From NCBI GenBank assembly GCA_001602435.1, contig CP012156.1, forward strand, positions 1,694,001 through 1,758,000: a stretch of 64,000 bases of DNA, read 5' to 3'. Position 1 is the first letter of the stretch. Each line of letters opens with the position of its first letter. This stretch comes from Hyphomonadaceae bacterium UKL13-1. GTDB taxonomy: Bacteria; Pseudomonadota; Alphaproteobacteria; Caulobacterales; Aquidulcibacteraceae. Of this stretch, positions 26,001 to 34,846 are shown in pieces. Both the position numbers and the translations under genes were made by a program. The notes beneath the pieces are model-generated. The model saw only the letters and a program-made list of their open reading frames with translations, was not told where the DNA came from and did not search any database.

Positions 26001-27094
26001 AGACCATCTCCAGACTTTGGCTGTTCCGCAGGCGCGGGTGCAGCGGGTTCAGCCGCGGGTGCCGTACGGTTTTTTTCAATCTCTTTGATCTGACGCTGTT
26101 GGGCCTCAGTGATCGCCTTTTGACGGGCCATGCTGGCCTGACGCTCACGCTCAATCTGGGCCAAAACCTCTGGGGAGACCGCCCCACCTGCCTGTTGCCC
26201 GGCTGGCAATGGGGTTTCGATCACGCGGACATTGGGCGGAAGCTTGGTGCCGGGTGGCAGTTTAACGCCAGGAGGCAAACGCACGATGCGGGGATTTTCA
26301 GCTGTACCTTCGCCTTGCGCTTGGCCTTGAGCAGCTTGAGCTTGGGCCTGGGCGGCTTGCATTTGCGCCATTTGTTCGGGCGTCATGCCACCTTGGCCTT
26401 GCCCGGCTTGTTCGGGGATAACCATCGGAATCTTGGACGCGCTGGCAGCAGAATCAATCACCGCCATCGCTTGGCCTGCCCGAGCGCGCACGCCTTGGGG
26501 TGCAAGCGGGTCCATCTGCAACAGCGCGTAGCTGGAGCGTGCAGCAGCGGCGTCGCCAGACGACCAAGCAATCGCAGCAGCCAATTCACGCGCCAAAGGC
26601 GCAAACGCGCCCTTGCGGTCGATAATGGGCTTCAAACGCGCATTCATCTGATCCTTGGTTTCACTGTCTGCCGCGATATAGGCCGCGCGCAGGCGCGCCA
26701 GATCTGCCAGATCCACATCCTTGATCTTTTTGGCAGCATCTTCATAAGCCACACGCGCTTCGGCAGACTTTGATTGTTCTTGCAGGACAGCGGCGCGTTG
26801 CAATAAGGCTTGGGCAGCAAAACCGGCTGGTGCCGTCTTTGCAAGCTCCGCGAGGCTTGCAGCCCCACCATTAAGGTCGCCTGCTTGCAGCTTTGACATA
26901 GCCGCATCATAAGCGACACCTGCCTTATCAACGGCTTTTGCCTGCTCGCTCTGCCAGAATTGCCAGCCTGCACTGCCAGCCAGTCCCAGAACAATGGCCC
27001 CGATGACAAAAGGGGCTGCCCGCTTCGCGAGGTTTTCCGCGGTCTCTTTGCGCAGCTCTTCTTCGGCTTCGCGAAATAAATCAGACACGCTCAC
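25997..27094 (-). CDS. YfgM-like membrane-anchored TPR protein with Gln/Pro-rich extension
   Basis: A 365-residue protein with a cytoplasmic N-terminus (SVSDLFREAEEELRKE), one membrane segment (about residues 28-47), then a TPR_21-like region (about 55-220) as in YfgM, an ancillary SecYEG/periplasmic chaperone partner. An unusual extension follows: a Gln/Ala-rich stretch (about 235-265), a proline repeat LPPGVKLPPGTKLPPNV and a charged coiled-coil-like tail. It is the first gene of the yfgM-bamB-der run. A 6-bp hairpin (GTCTCA/TGAGAC, 27116-27131) lies in its leader. Confidence 0.82.
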   Translation of the reverse strand: MSVSDLFREAEEELRKETAENLAKRAAPFVIGAIVLGLAGSAGWQFWQSEQAKAVDKAGVAYDAAMSKLQAGDLNGGAASLAELAKTAPAGFAAQALLQRAAVLQEQSKSAEARVAYEDAAKKIKDVDLADLARLRAAYIAADSETKDQMNARLKPIIDRKGAFAPLARELAAAIAWSSGDAAAARSSYALLQMDPLAPQGVRARAGQAMAVIDSAASASKIPMVIPEQAGQGQGGMTPEQMAQMQAAQAQAQAAQGQAQGEGTAENPRIVRLPPGVKLPPGTKLPPNVRVIETPLPAGQQAGGAVSPEVLAQIERERQASMARQKAITEAQQRQIKEIEKNRTAPAAEPAAPAPAEQPKSGDGL

Positions 27095-27224
27095 TTCTCC
27101 ATCGATTCTAAAGACGTCTCAGACATGAGACTTCGTGTGATAACCTGTTGACGCTAAAGGTGGTGGTCACACAGGGCAAGGTTTGGGCTCGCGCGAAACT
27201 GCGACGATTTGAGGGCAAAAGCAC

Positions 27225-28052
27225 TTAGGGCGCGCGTTTTAGCACATAGGTCTCCGCTTCGGCAGGAAATGTCCGCTCTCGCACGTCTTGTGCATAATGG
27301 GCCGCAGCCTGATCAATGACATTTCCAAGATCCGCATAACGGCGCACAAATTTCGGTGTCCAAGGGAACATGCCCAGCATATCATCGGTCACCAGGATCT
27401 GACCGTCGCATTTTGCAGAAGCCCCAATCCCAATGGTGGGTGCCCGAACGAGAGAGCTGACTTCGGCAGCAATATCTTCTGCAACCCCTTCCACCACAAT
27501 GGCAAAAGCCCCTGCACGGTCTGCGGCTAAGGCCTCGCGCAATACGCGGTCGCGCTCTGCCTTGGTGCGGCCCTTGGCGCGAAAGCCACCGTCCACATTC
27601 ATGGCTTGCGGGCGCAAACCGACATGGCCCATAACCGGGATCCCGCGATCAACCAAGAAGGCAATGGTATCAGCAATACCCTCGCCGCTTTCAACTTTTA
27701 CGGCTTGGCAGCCCGTTTCCATCATGACGCGGCTGGCAGAACGCCACGCCACTTCATGGCTTTCTTCATACGAACCAAACGGCAGATCGACGACGACCAA
27801 AGCCTGATTAGAGCCGCGCATCACGGCGCGACCATGCAAGATCATCATATCGAGTGTGACGCCGACCGTAGAGCTAAGCCCATGGACAACCATGCCCAAA
27901 CTATCGCCAACCAGCAGCACGTCCGCATGAGGGTCGAGCAAGCGCGCCATCGGGGCGGTATAGGCCGTCAAACAGACAACGGGCGACTTGCCCTTGCTGC
28001 CTGCGATGTCGCGCACAGTTTTGCGTTTGGTGGTTTCGGTTTGAGCACTCAT
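27225..28052 (-). CDS. panB: 3-methyl-2-oxobutanoate hydroxymethyltransferase
   Basis: Adds a hydroxymethyl group to ketoisovalerate in pantothenate (CoA) synthesis. I start at the ATG giving MSAQTETTKRKTV; upstream in-frame residues (to 28112) are not family-like. The 275-residue TIM barrel has LTAYTAPMA, the Mg-binding VGDSLGMVVHG (Asp50), DLPFGSYE, GHVGLRPQ and catalytic VVEGV, and ends with IGIGAS and VTDDMLGM. panC and panD are not in the window. It sits alone between lpdA and the TPR gene. Confidence 0.95.
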   Translation of the reverse strand: MSAQTETTKRKTVRDIAGSKGKSPVVCLTAYTAPMARLLDPHADVLLVGDSLGMVVHGLSSTVGVTLDMMILHGRAVMRGSNQALVVVDLPFGSYEESHEVAWRSASRVMMETGCQAVKVESGEGIADTIAFLVDRGIPVMGHVGLRPQAMNVDGGFRAKGRTKAERDRVLREALAADRAGAFAIVVEGVAEDIAAEVSSLVRAPTIGIGASAKCDGQILVTDDMLGMFPWTPKFVRRYADLGNVIDQAAAHYAQDVRERTFPAEAETYVLKRAP

Positions 28053-28149
28053 GGCCGTGTCTCTACACCGAGGCGCGCGCAGGCTAAAGGCCCTGCGCCT
28101 AATCTGCTGCATTTGTCATGAAAGCGGGTCGGCCTACCCTGGCCGCAAA

Positions 28150-29562
28150 TTAGATATGGATCACGCGCCCATAAGCGTCCAACACCGCCTCATGCATCAT
28201 TTCTGACAAGGTTGGGTGCGGGAAGACGGTTTCCATCAATTGTGCTTCGGTGGTCTCCAGCGTCATGGCAATGCCATAGCCTTGGATCAGCTCGGTCACT
28301 TCCGTGCCGACCATATGGGCCCCCAAAAGCTCGCCCGTCTTCTTATCAAACACGGTTTTCACCATGCCTTCTGGCTCACCCAAGGCAATCGCCTTGCCAT
28401 TGCCGCTGAAGGGGAATTTGCCGATGCGGACGTCATAGCCTGCAGCCTTGGCCTTTTCTTCCGTCAAGCCAATGCTGGCGACTTGCGGGTTGGAATAAGT
28501 GCAGCCTGGAATGCGCGCGACATTGAGGGCATGGGGGTGAAGGCCCACAATGGCTTCCACGCAGGATACGCCTTCATGACTGGCCTTGTGGGCGAGCCAA
28601 GGTGCCCCCGTCAGATCGCCAATCGCATAGAGGCCTTTGACATTTGTACGCCCCATGGCATCGGTCACCACATGGGTGCGGTCGACGGTGACGCCAAGTT
28701 CTTCCAGACCCAAATTCTCAACATTGCCGACAATGCCAACCGCCAAAATGGCGCGATCGGCCTCGATGGTCTCAAGCTTACCGCCGCTTTCGATGGTAGC
28801 TGTCACAGTGGAAGCTCCAGCCTTTAGCCCTTTTACCGAAGCGCCCGTGATCAAGCGGATACCGCGCTTTTGAAAGGCCTTGGCGGCAAAGCCTGAAATC
28901 TCGGCATCTTCAACCGGCAGGATGCGGTCGAGGGCCTCCACCACGGTGACTTCGGAGCCGAGCGAGCGGAAGAAGCTGGCAAACTCAATCCCGATGGCAC
29001 CAGAGCCAATGACCAGCAAGCGCTTTGGCATGGTGTCGGGCACAAGCGCCTCACGGTACGTCCAGATCAGCTTGCCATCCGGCACGAGGCCTGCGGCAGG
29101 AATGGTGCGCGCGCGGGCCCCTGTCGCCAGAATGACGTGCTTGGCTTGCAGGGTGCGGGTGCCGCCAGCGGCGAGGTCAACGGTGACGCCCGGGGCTTCT
29201 GTGCCCTTGGTAAGACGGGCCGTGCCGGCAATCACCTCAATCTTATTTTTCTTCATCAAATAGGTGACGCCGCCAGACAATTGTTTGGCCACTTTGCGTG
29301 AACGATCGACAATCTTGGATAAATCAAAGCTCGCGCCCGTCACCGACAAGCCATAGGCTTCGGCATGCTTGATGTTTTCATAAACATCGGCAGAGCGCAG
29401 AAGCGCTTTGGTCGGAATACAGCCCCAATTCAGGCAAATGCCGCCCAAATTCTCGCGTTCTACAATGGCGGTCTTAAAACCCAATTGGGTAGCCCGAATG
29501 GCGGCCACATAGCCCCCGGGGCCTGATCCAATTACGACGACATCCACAGTATCAACGGCCAT
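28150..29562 (-). CDS. lpdA: Dihydrolipoamide dehydrogenase (E3)
   Basis: Reoxidises dihydrolipoyl groups of 2-oxoacid dehydrogenases, passing electrons to NAD+. The 470-residue flavoprotein has FAD motif VIGSGPGGYVA (residues 10-20), redox disulfide Cys43-Cys48 (GGICLNWGCIPTK), NAD motif GSGAIGIEFA and the C-terminal HPTLSEMMHEA with the active-site His-Glu. It lies 1.5 kb downstream of pdhC on the same strand, separated by marC and two small genes, and so probably serves the pyruvate dehydrogenase encoded there. Confidence 0.96.
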   Translation of the reverse strand: MAVDTVDVVVIGSGPGGYVAAIRATQLGFKTAIVERENLGGICLNWGCIPTKALLRSADVYENIKHAEAYGLSVTGASFDLSKIVDRSRKVAKQLSGGVTYLMKKNKIEVIAGTARLTKGTEAPGVTVDLAAGGTRTLQAKHVILATGARARTIPAAGLVPDGKLIWTYREALVPDTMPKRLLVIGSGAIGIEFASFFRSLGSEVTVVEALDRILPVEDAEISGFAAKAFQKRGIRLITGASVKGLKAGASTVTATIESGGKLETIEADRAILAVGIVGNVENLGLEELGVTVDRTHVVTDAMGRTNVKGLYAIGDLTGAPWLAHKASHEGVSCVEAIVGLHPHALNVARIPGCTYSNPQVASIGLTEEKAKAAGYDVRIGKFPFSGNGKAIALGEPEGMVKTVFDKKTGELLGAHMVGTEVTELIQGYGIAMTLETTEAQLMETVFPHPTLSEMMHEAVLDAYGRVIHI

Positions 29563-29625
29563 CCAAAACTCCTGATCTCAGATCACTCTTTAGCCTGCTT
29601 TCGGTCCTGCTTGGAAGGCCTTGAG

Positions 29626-30267
29626 CTACCCGATACCGAATGCCCCCTTTACGCCATCGACGATGAACTGCGCGGCCAAGGCTGCCAGAATAATGCCGAA
29701 AATGCGGGTAATCATGGCAGCAACGGTCGCACCCATAATTTTGGTCAGCGGACCAGCCAACAGAAATCCAATGAGGCACAAGAGTAGGTTCACACCCGCC
29801 CCGGCCAAAACCATGCCTTGCTCCGCCAAATCCTTCGACTGCGCGAACAACAACATGATGGAGGCAATCGCACCTGGACCAGAGATTAGCGGGATGGCAA
29901 GCGGGAATACCGACACATCCTCAAATCGTTCTGGATGTTTTTGGGCTTCGGCCAACACCTTTTCATTACGCTCTTCGCGCCGCTCGGTACGCTTTTCAAA
30001 CAGCATGTCCACGGCGATCAAGAACAACAGCACGCCGCCCGCCAAACGAAAGGCATCCAGCGAGACATGTAACTTGCCCAAGAGCCATTGGCCGCCAAAG
30101 GCAAAGCCGACCAGCACAATGGTTGCCACGCCGACCGACTTAAACGCCATCTTATTTTGCCACGCCCGCGAGGTGTGCTGGGTTAAGGTGGCAAACATGG
30201 GTGCGACCCCTGGCGGGTCGATCACCACAAAGAAAGTGACGAAGGCGGCGAGAAACAGTTCGAGCAT
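29626..30267 (-). CDS. MarC family integral membrane protein
   Basis: A 213-residue protein with six predicted membrane segments. The MarC signatures are DPPGVAPMFATLT near the N-terminus and FPLAIPLISGPGAIASIMLL in the middle. A charged cytoplasmic loop (EKRTERREERNEK, about 71-83) separates segments 3 and 4. MarC proteins have no settled function; the early link to multiple antibiotic resistance was not upheld. It lies 63 bp upstream of lpdA, probably in the same transcript. Confidence 0.9.
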   Translation of the reverse strand: MLELFLAAFVTFFVVIDPPGVAPMFATLTQHTSRAWQNKMAFKSVGVATIVLVGFAFGGQWLLGKLHVSLDAFRLAGGVLLFLIAVDMLFEKRTERREERNEKVLAEAQKHPERFEDVSVFPLAIPLISGPGAIASIMLLFAQSKDLAEQGMVLAGAGVNLLLCLIGFLLAGPLTKIMGATVAAMITRIFGIILAALAAQFIVDGVKGAFGIG

Positions 30268-30332
30268 GACCGACCTCTAACCCGCTTTGGGGTTAGGGTC
30301 ATCCTCTAGCAAACAGTTACTTCACATGAGCT

Positions 30333-30512
30333 TTAGCGACGTGGATCGTCAAAGTCCCGGCGGCGCGGCCGCACGTCTGGCAAAGGCGAAATCGGCCCCC
30401 GCCGGTCGACCAAAATGGCGCGCTCATAGCTGTCGCGCTCATGTCCCAAAAAGCGGGCCGCAGGCTTTTTTTGCCCGCGGCCGCTAGACCCCCCAAACCC
30501 AAACCAACCCAT
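30333..30512 (-). CDS. Small hypothetical protein, 59 residues
   Basis: ATG at 30512-30510, stop TAA at 30335-30333. GGAGA lies about 8-9 bases upstream of the start. The product begins MGWFGFGGSSGRGQ, contains RFLGHERDSYERAILVDRR and ends DFDDPRR: a Gly-rich head and a strongly charged tail with no membrane segment. Third-position base use matches the neighbouring genes. It precedes marC by 65 bp on the same strand and is divergent from the YegP-like gene. I do not recognise a family. The overlapping frames here give low-complexity nonsense, so this frame is the best candidate. Confidence 0.6.
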   Translation of the reverse strand: MGWFGFGGSSGRGQKKPAARFLGHERDSYERAILVDRRGPISPLPDVRPRRRDFDDPRR

Positions 30513-30614
30513 ATCCGGAATCTCCGCTCCGATTGTTTTTATGGGTTTAGCTTAGTCGAGATTGGTTAATTCGGCCCCAGAGATCGTGGTTAAATAAATG
30601 TTGCAAAACAACAC

Positions 30615-30644
30615 TTGACCCAAGTCCTGATCTGAGTGTCATAT
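30615..30644 (+). promoter_or_regulatory. Candidate promoter for the YegP-like gene
   Basis: TTGACC (30615-30620), an 18-bp spacer and TCATAT (30639-30644), placing the transcript start near 30651, about 50 bases ahead of the ATG. The preceding stretch is AT-rich (TTAA twice at about 30569-30595). Confidence 0.45.
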
Positions 30645-30702
30645 CACCCAAGAATACAGTGAGACGTTCCAAGTATTCATGCCGTTGGGAGGAGTTTGTA
30701 AT

Positions 30703-31023
30703 ATGTCAAAGTTCGAGACTTATGAAGCGAAAGATGGTTTTCGTTGGCGCTTTAAAGCTACCAACGGGAATATTCTGGCGGATTCAAGCGAAGGCTATTC
30801 ATCTAAAGCATCGCGTGACAATGGCATTGAACTCTGCCGCAAGGGTGAGCTGAAGTATGAAGTCTTTGAATCCAAGGGCCAATATTACTGGCGCGCCAAG
30901 TCAAAGAATGGCAATATCATTGCAGATGGCAATGAAGGCTATAAGGCCAAAGCAAGCTGTGAGAACGGCATGGAATCCTTCCAGCGCCAAGCGCCAGACG
31001 CGCCCGTCGTCGAAGTCGAATAG
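30703..31023 (+). CDS. YegP-like DUF1508 protein
   Basis: A 106-residue protein from ATG 30703, with GGGAGGAG eight bases upstream; the earlier in-frame start is rejected for lack of a site. Two tandem DUF1508 repeats of about 45 residues are visible. Repeat one contains GFRWRFKATNGNILADSSEGY and repeat two QYYWRAKSKNGNIIADGNEGY, each followed by KAS-x-x-NG. The family fold is a small beta structure of unknown function, common as a stand-alone protein. It is transcribed against its neighbours and ends just before a perfect hairpin shared with the pdhC stop. Confidence 0.88.
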   Translation: MSKFETYEAKDGFRWRFKATNGNILADSSEGYSSKASRDNGIELCRKGELKYEVFESKGQYYWRAKSKNGNIIADGNEGYKAKASCENGMESFQRQAPDAPVVEVE

Positions 31024-31036
31024 CGGTTCAAATGGC

Positions 31037-31061
31037 GTAAGGCAGGCCTAGCCTGCCTTAC
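31037..31061. terminator. Perfect hairpin between the YegP-like gene and pdhC
   Basis: GTAAGGCAGGC, a CTA loop and GCCTGCCTTAC form an 11-bp perfect stem. It includes the pdhC stop codon (31058-31060) and begins 13 bp after the YegP-like stop. It may act as a bidirectional terminator for the converging transcripts, although neither side has a strong T-tract. Confidence 0.5.
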
Positions 31062-32350
31062 AGCATCAGGCCGATGGGCTCTTCAATCAGGCTCTTAAAG
31101 GCTGCAAGCCAAGCCGAGCCAATCGCCCCATCAACCACGCGGTGATCACAGGTCAGCGTGACGCTCATCACCGTCGCAATCGCCAAAGCGCCGTTTTTGA
31201 CGACTGGGCGCTGTTCCCCTGCCCCAACGGACAAAATACAGCCTTGGGGCTCGTTGATGATGCTCATAAAGCTCTTGATCCCCATCATGCCCAAATTGGA
31301 AATGGAGAAGGTGCCGCCAGCATAATCTTCCGGCATGAGTTTCCGGTTGCGCGCCTTATCGGCCAAGCTCTTCATCTCATCAGAAATGGCGGCAAGGCCC
31401 TTGGTTTCGGCTTTGCGAATGACGGGCGTGATCAAGCCGCCATCAATGGCGACGGCCACTGCGATGTCTGCATGATGATGGATCAAGATCCCGTCTGGCG
31501 TGTAGGACGCATTGGCCGCTGGCACGCGCTTACAGGCAAGCGCAGCCGCTTTAATCACCAGATCATTGACCGACACTTTCGCATTTTGCGCGGCACCGAC
31601 TTGATTGAGCTGCTTGCGCAATTCCAACAATTTGTCGATTTCCAGATCGATATTGAGCGGGAAATGCGGCACATCGCGGAAGCTCTCGGTCATGCGGCGC
31701 GCAATTGTCCGGCGCATCCCATCCAAGGGCAGAACGTCATAGCTGCCGTCGGCATAAGGCAATGGGCTTGGCGCGCGAGGCGCAGAAGCTGGAGTTGGAG
31801 CTGGCGTGGGTGCAGTGACTTGTGCCGCTGGTGCTGCGCTGCCGGTTTGCCCGCGGGCAGCTTCCACATCTGCTTTGACGATCCGGCCATGCGGGCCAGT
31901 GCCGGTAACTTGGGCCAAGTTGATGCCAGCCGCTTCGGCAATGCGCTTGGCAAGTGGTGACGCCATGATACGACTACCGTCACTTGCCGCAAGTACGGCT
32001 GCGACAGGCGCGGCGGCTGGTGTTGGATTAGGCGCAGCAACGGGGGCCGCAGCAACTGGGGCCGCTGCAACTGGGGCTGGCGCAGCAGGTGCGGCGGATG
32101 GGGCTACGCCCTCGCCTTCAATGCGCGCAATCACGGCATTGACCTTTACGCCTTGGGTGCCTTCGGCGACCAAAATCTCCAGCACTTTGCCTTCATCGAC
32201 CGCCTCGACTTCCATCGTCGCTTTATCGGTCTCGATCTCGCACATCACGTCGCCAGACTTCAGCACGTCGCCAACTTTCACATGCCATTTCGCCAGCACA
32301 CCCTCTTCCATCGTCGGGGACAAAGCGGGCATCAAAATGTCGATAGCCAT
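31058..32350 (-). CDS. pdhC: Pyruvate dehydrogenase E2, dihydrolipoamide acetyltransferase
   Basis: Core of the pyruvate dehydrogenase complex. ATG 32350 has GAGGA about eight bases upstream; an in-frame TTG two codons earlier is less likely. The 430 residues comprise a lipoyl domain (lipoyl lysine in [12 protein letters not shown]), an Ala/Pro linker (about 85-115), a peripheral-subunit-binding domain ([15 protein letters not shown]) and the catalytic domain ending [13 protein letters not shown] with the active-site histidine. It follows pdhB after 11 bp. Confidence 0.96.
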   Translation of the reverse strand: MAIDILMPALSPTMEEGVLAKWHVKVGDVLKSGDVMCEIETDKATMEVEAVDEGKVLEILVAEGTQGVKVNAVIARIEGEGVAPSAAPAAPAPVAAAPVAAAPVAAPNPTPAAAPVAAVLAASDGSRIMASPLAKRIAEAAGINLAQVTGTGPHGRIVKADVEAARGQTGSAAPAAQVTAPTPAPTPASAPRAPSPLPYADGSYDVLPLDGMRRTIARRMTESFRDVPHFPLNIDLEIDKLLELRKQLNQVGAAQNAKVSVNDLVIKAAALACKRVPAANASYTPDGILIHHHADIAVAVAIDGGLITPVIRKAETKGLAAISDEMKSLADKARNRKLMPEDYAGGTFSISNLGMMGIKSFMSIINEPQGCILSVGAGEQRPVVKNGALAIATVMSVTLTCDHRVVDGAIGSAWLAAFKSLIEEPIGLML

Positions 32351-32361
32351 GGGCAAATTCC

Positions 32362-33726
32362 TCAGCGATTGGTGACGGCGCGGGCAGCCGCGACGATATC
32401 TGCCGCATTCGGCAAGGATAGTTTCTCAAGATTGGCCGCATAGGGCAGCGGTGTATCCTTTTGGTGGACACGCACAGGGGGTGCATCCAGCCAGTCAAAA
32501 GCCCCGTCAATGACGCAAGCAATCACTTCTGCGCCGACACCCATCGGCCCCCAACCTTCTTCCGCCGTGACCAAGCGATTGGTCTTTTTGACCGAAGCGA
32601 TGATGGTTTCCGTGTCGAGTGGGCGCAGGGTGCGCAAGTCGATAACTTCGGCCGAAATGCCCAAAGCTGCCAATTCTTCCGCCGCCTGCAGCGCAAAGCC
32701 TACCATGCGCGAATGGGCGGTAATGGTCAGGTCTGTGCCTTCACGACGCACTTTCGCTTTGCCAATAGGTACAACCCAGTCATCGCCTTCGGGTACGTCA
32801 AACTCAATGCCATACAGAAGCTCATGTTCAAGGAAGACGACAGGGTTTGGATCGCGAATAGCGGCTTTCAATAGGCCCTTGGCATCGGCAGCATCATAGG
32901 GCGCGATCACTTTCAGGCCCGGCACATTGCCGTACCAGCTTGAATAATCATGGCTATGCTGGGCACCCACACGCGAAGCTGCCCCATTCGGCCCCCGGAA
33001 GACAATTGGAGCGCTGATCTGGCCGCCAGACATATAATGAACTTTAGCGGCAGAATTAATAATATGATCAATAGCTTGCATCGCGAAGTTCATCGTCATG
33101 AACTCTACAATAGGCTTGAGGCCGGCCATAGCAGCACCCACGCCCATGCCGGCAAAGCCATGCTCGGTGATCGGCGTATCAATCACGCGGCGGTCGCCAA
33201 ATTCTTCCAAGAGGCCACGGCTGACCTTATAGGCACCTTGATACTGGCCAACTTCTTCGCCCATCAGGAAGACGTCAGGGTCGCGGCGCATTTCTTCGGC
33301 CATCGCGTCACGCAGCGCATCGCGCAGGGTCACCTTTACCATCGCCGTGCCGGGTGGGATTTCTGGATCGGTCAAGATTACGGGGGCAGCGGCGGCCATC
33401 GGTGCGGGCGCTGCGACTGGCGTCGGCGCTGGTGCTGCAGCTACCGGTGCTGGCGCTGGCGCAGCGACTTCATCCTCACTCGAAATGCGTGCAATCGGCG
33501 TATTGACCTTCACACCTTGACTGCCTGCAGCCACCAACAAGGCTTCAACCACACCTTCATCGATGGTTTCGACTTCCATCGTGGCCTTATCGGTTTCGAT
33601 CTCGGCAATGATGTCACCTGATTTGACCGTGTCACCGACCTGCACCAGCCATTTGGCTAACGTGCCTTCCTCCATAGTCGGAGAGAGTGCGGGCATGAGG
33701 ATTTCAATCGACAAGGCAGGCTCCAT
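32362..33726 (-). CDS. pdhB: Pyruvate dehydrogenase E1 beta with N-terminal lipoyl domain
   Basis: The 454-residue E1 beta subunit carries its own lipoyl domain (residues 1-80, lysine in [12 protein letters not shown]), an Ala/Pro linker (about 90-120) and then the transketolase-like E1 beta domain ([44 protein letters not shown]). This fusion is known in alphaproteobacterial PDH. The lipoyl domain is a near-copy of that in pdhC, so the two genes share a stretch of similarity. It is preceded by an unrelated-looking exported protein gene rather than directly by pdhA. Confidence 0.96.
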   Translation of the reverse strand: MEPALSIEILMPALSPTMEEGTLAKWLVQVGDTVKSGDIIAEIETDKATMEVETIDEGVVEALLVAAGSQGVKVNTPIARISSEDEVAAPAPAPVAAAPAPTPVAAPAPMAAAAPVILTDPEIPPGTAMVKVTLRDALRDAMAEEMRRDPDVFLMGEEVGQYQGAYKVSRGLLEEFGDRRVIDTPITEHGFAGMGVGAAMAGLKPIVEFMTMNFAMQAIDHIINSAAKVHYMSGGQISAPIVFRGPNGAASRVGAQHSHDYSSWYGNVPGLKVIAPYDAADAKGLLKAAIRDPNPVVFLEHELLYGIEFDVPEGDDWVVPIGKAKVRREGTDLTITAHSRMVGFALQAAEELAALGISAEVIDLRTLRPLDTETIIASVKKTNRLVTAEEGWGPMGVGAEVIACVIDGAFDWLDAPPVRVHQKDTPLPYAANLEKLSLPNAADIVAAARAVTNR

Positions 33727-33782
33727 ATTGGTTGGATCAGGTTGGGCCTGCCGGTGACAGGCCCTTCCTCTTCATCGTGTGC

Positions 33783-33808
33783 AACAGGGGCGACTAAACG
33801 CCCCTGTT
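33783..33808. other. Intercistronic perfect hairpin
   Basis: AACAGGGGCG, a 6-base loop and CGCCCCTGTT form a 10-bp perfect stem, 24 bp after the stop of the exported-protein gene and before pdhB. No T-tract follows on the minus strand, so it may be an RNA processing or stability element rather than a full terminator. Confidence 0.5.
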
Positions 33809-33831
33809 CTTAAAAACCCAAAACGGGTTGC

Positions 33832-34812
33832 TTACTTCTTCTTCGCTTTGCCAGCTGGTGCTTTTGCCGGCGGAGCCTTCTTGGCAGGCGCACGACCCAT
33901 TTCTGGGGGAGCCAACAAGCCACCTGGTTTTTGATGTTCGTTCAATTGGAAACGAACAGCCGCATACTCTTTTTCAAACGCCGTTTTGCCGGGCTGGAAC
34001 ACCGAATTAACGCCATCTTGGACCACTTTTTGGATGACTTCATAATCATCCTGACCATTGTCCTGACGGCAGGTGCGCACTTGATTGATGCGGTCTGGCA
34101 TAGCGCGCAATTCGTCCAACAGCGCATTAAAGCCATTGCGGGTGTTCGATTGGGCAAACGACTCCGCAGTCATGGTGCCGAGGGCCGCAGGGCATGAAGA
34201 CGTATATTGTGGCTGGGCTGCTGAACCCGTCAAATTGCCGATGAACCGACCTTTGGGTTCTGTCCAAGCCGAAAGGGCCGCTTGGGGGGCCTCAACTGGG
34301 GCAACTTCACCCTTTTTTTGCTTCGGTGCCTTTGGTGCAGGCAGTTTGCCGATACGTTCAATATTGCCCGTTGCCGCGGCGTTCATGGCGTTGAAGGCTT
34401 TAGCTTCTTCATTCGCTGCGTTGGACAAATAGTCGCCCAAATTGATCCGAATGGCTTCGATGTCGCGGCGCGCATTCTCAACCAAGCAGTCCTCATAGGC
34501 GTCCCACTTTTCGCGGACCGCTTCAAAGCGACGCTTCTCGCCTTCAACATAGGTGCGGCTGGTGCTTTCTTGAATGGCTGCGGCATCCATGTCGAACTTA
34601 AAGGCTGGGCAGCTTGGGGTGTAGACGAGGCTATCGATCTTGCCGCCGCTGAAATTACCCGCATGCACTGGGATGCTGCTGGTCGTAGGTGCAGGTGCCG
34701 CGGTGGGCGCTGCAGCTTGTGCAAACGCAGGCACGCCGCCGAATTGGACCCCAATTGCAGCAACAAGGCCAATGGCAGCAGTGGCGATGAGTGTGGTCTT
34801 CATGGCTTTCAT
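33832..34812 (-). CDS. Exported protein with internal duplication, between pdhA and pdhB
   Basis: A 326-residue protein; ATG 34812 has GGGAGA six bases upstream. The signal peptide covers residues 1-31, ending PAFAQA. Two related domains follow, aligning without gaps at an offset of 139 residues. Each has a YTxSCPA motif (Cys68, Cys207), a second cysteine exactly 41 residues later (Cys109, Cys248), and matching S, R, D-x-E-x-I and D positions. One disulfide per domain is likely. A Lys/Pro/Ala-rich linker (about 155-180) joins them, and the C-terminus is Ala/Lys/Pro-rich (KKAPPAKAPAGKAKKK). I do not recognise a family. Its place inside the pdh operon is odd for an exported protein. Confidence 0.75.
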   Translation of the reverse strand: MKAMKTTLIATAAIGLVAAIGVQFGGVPAFAQAAAPTAAPAPTTSSIPVHAGNFSGGKIDSLVYTPSCPAFKFDMDAAAIQESTSRTYVEGEKRRFEAVREKWDAYEDCLVENARRDIEAIRINLGDYLSNAANEEAKAFNAMNAAATGNIERIGKLPAPKAPKQKKGEVAPVEAPQAALSAWTEPKGRFIGNLTGSAAQPQYTSSCPAALGTMTAESFAQSNTRNGFNALLDELRAMPDRINQVRTCRQDNGQDDYEVIQKVVQDGVNSVFQPGKTAFEKEYAAVRFQLNEHQKPGGLLAPPEMGRAPAKKAPPAKAPAGKAKKK

Positions 34813-34846
34813 CTTGTTCTCTCCCACAAGGGGCCTGCCTTTTGGC

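Noticed and set aside
30287..30487. 66-residue plus-strand frame at the small-gene locus
   Set aside because: It lacks a good ribosome site and gives a low-complexity product; the minus-strand 59-residue frame is better supported.
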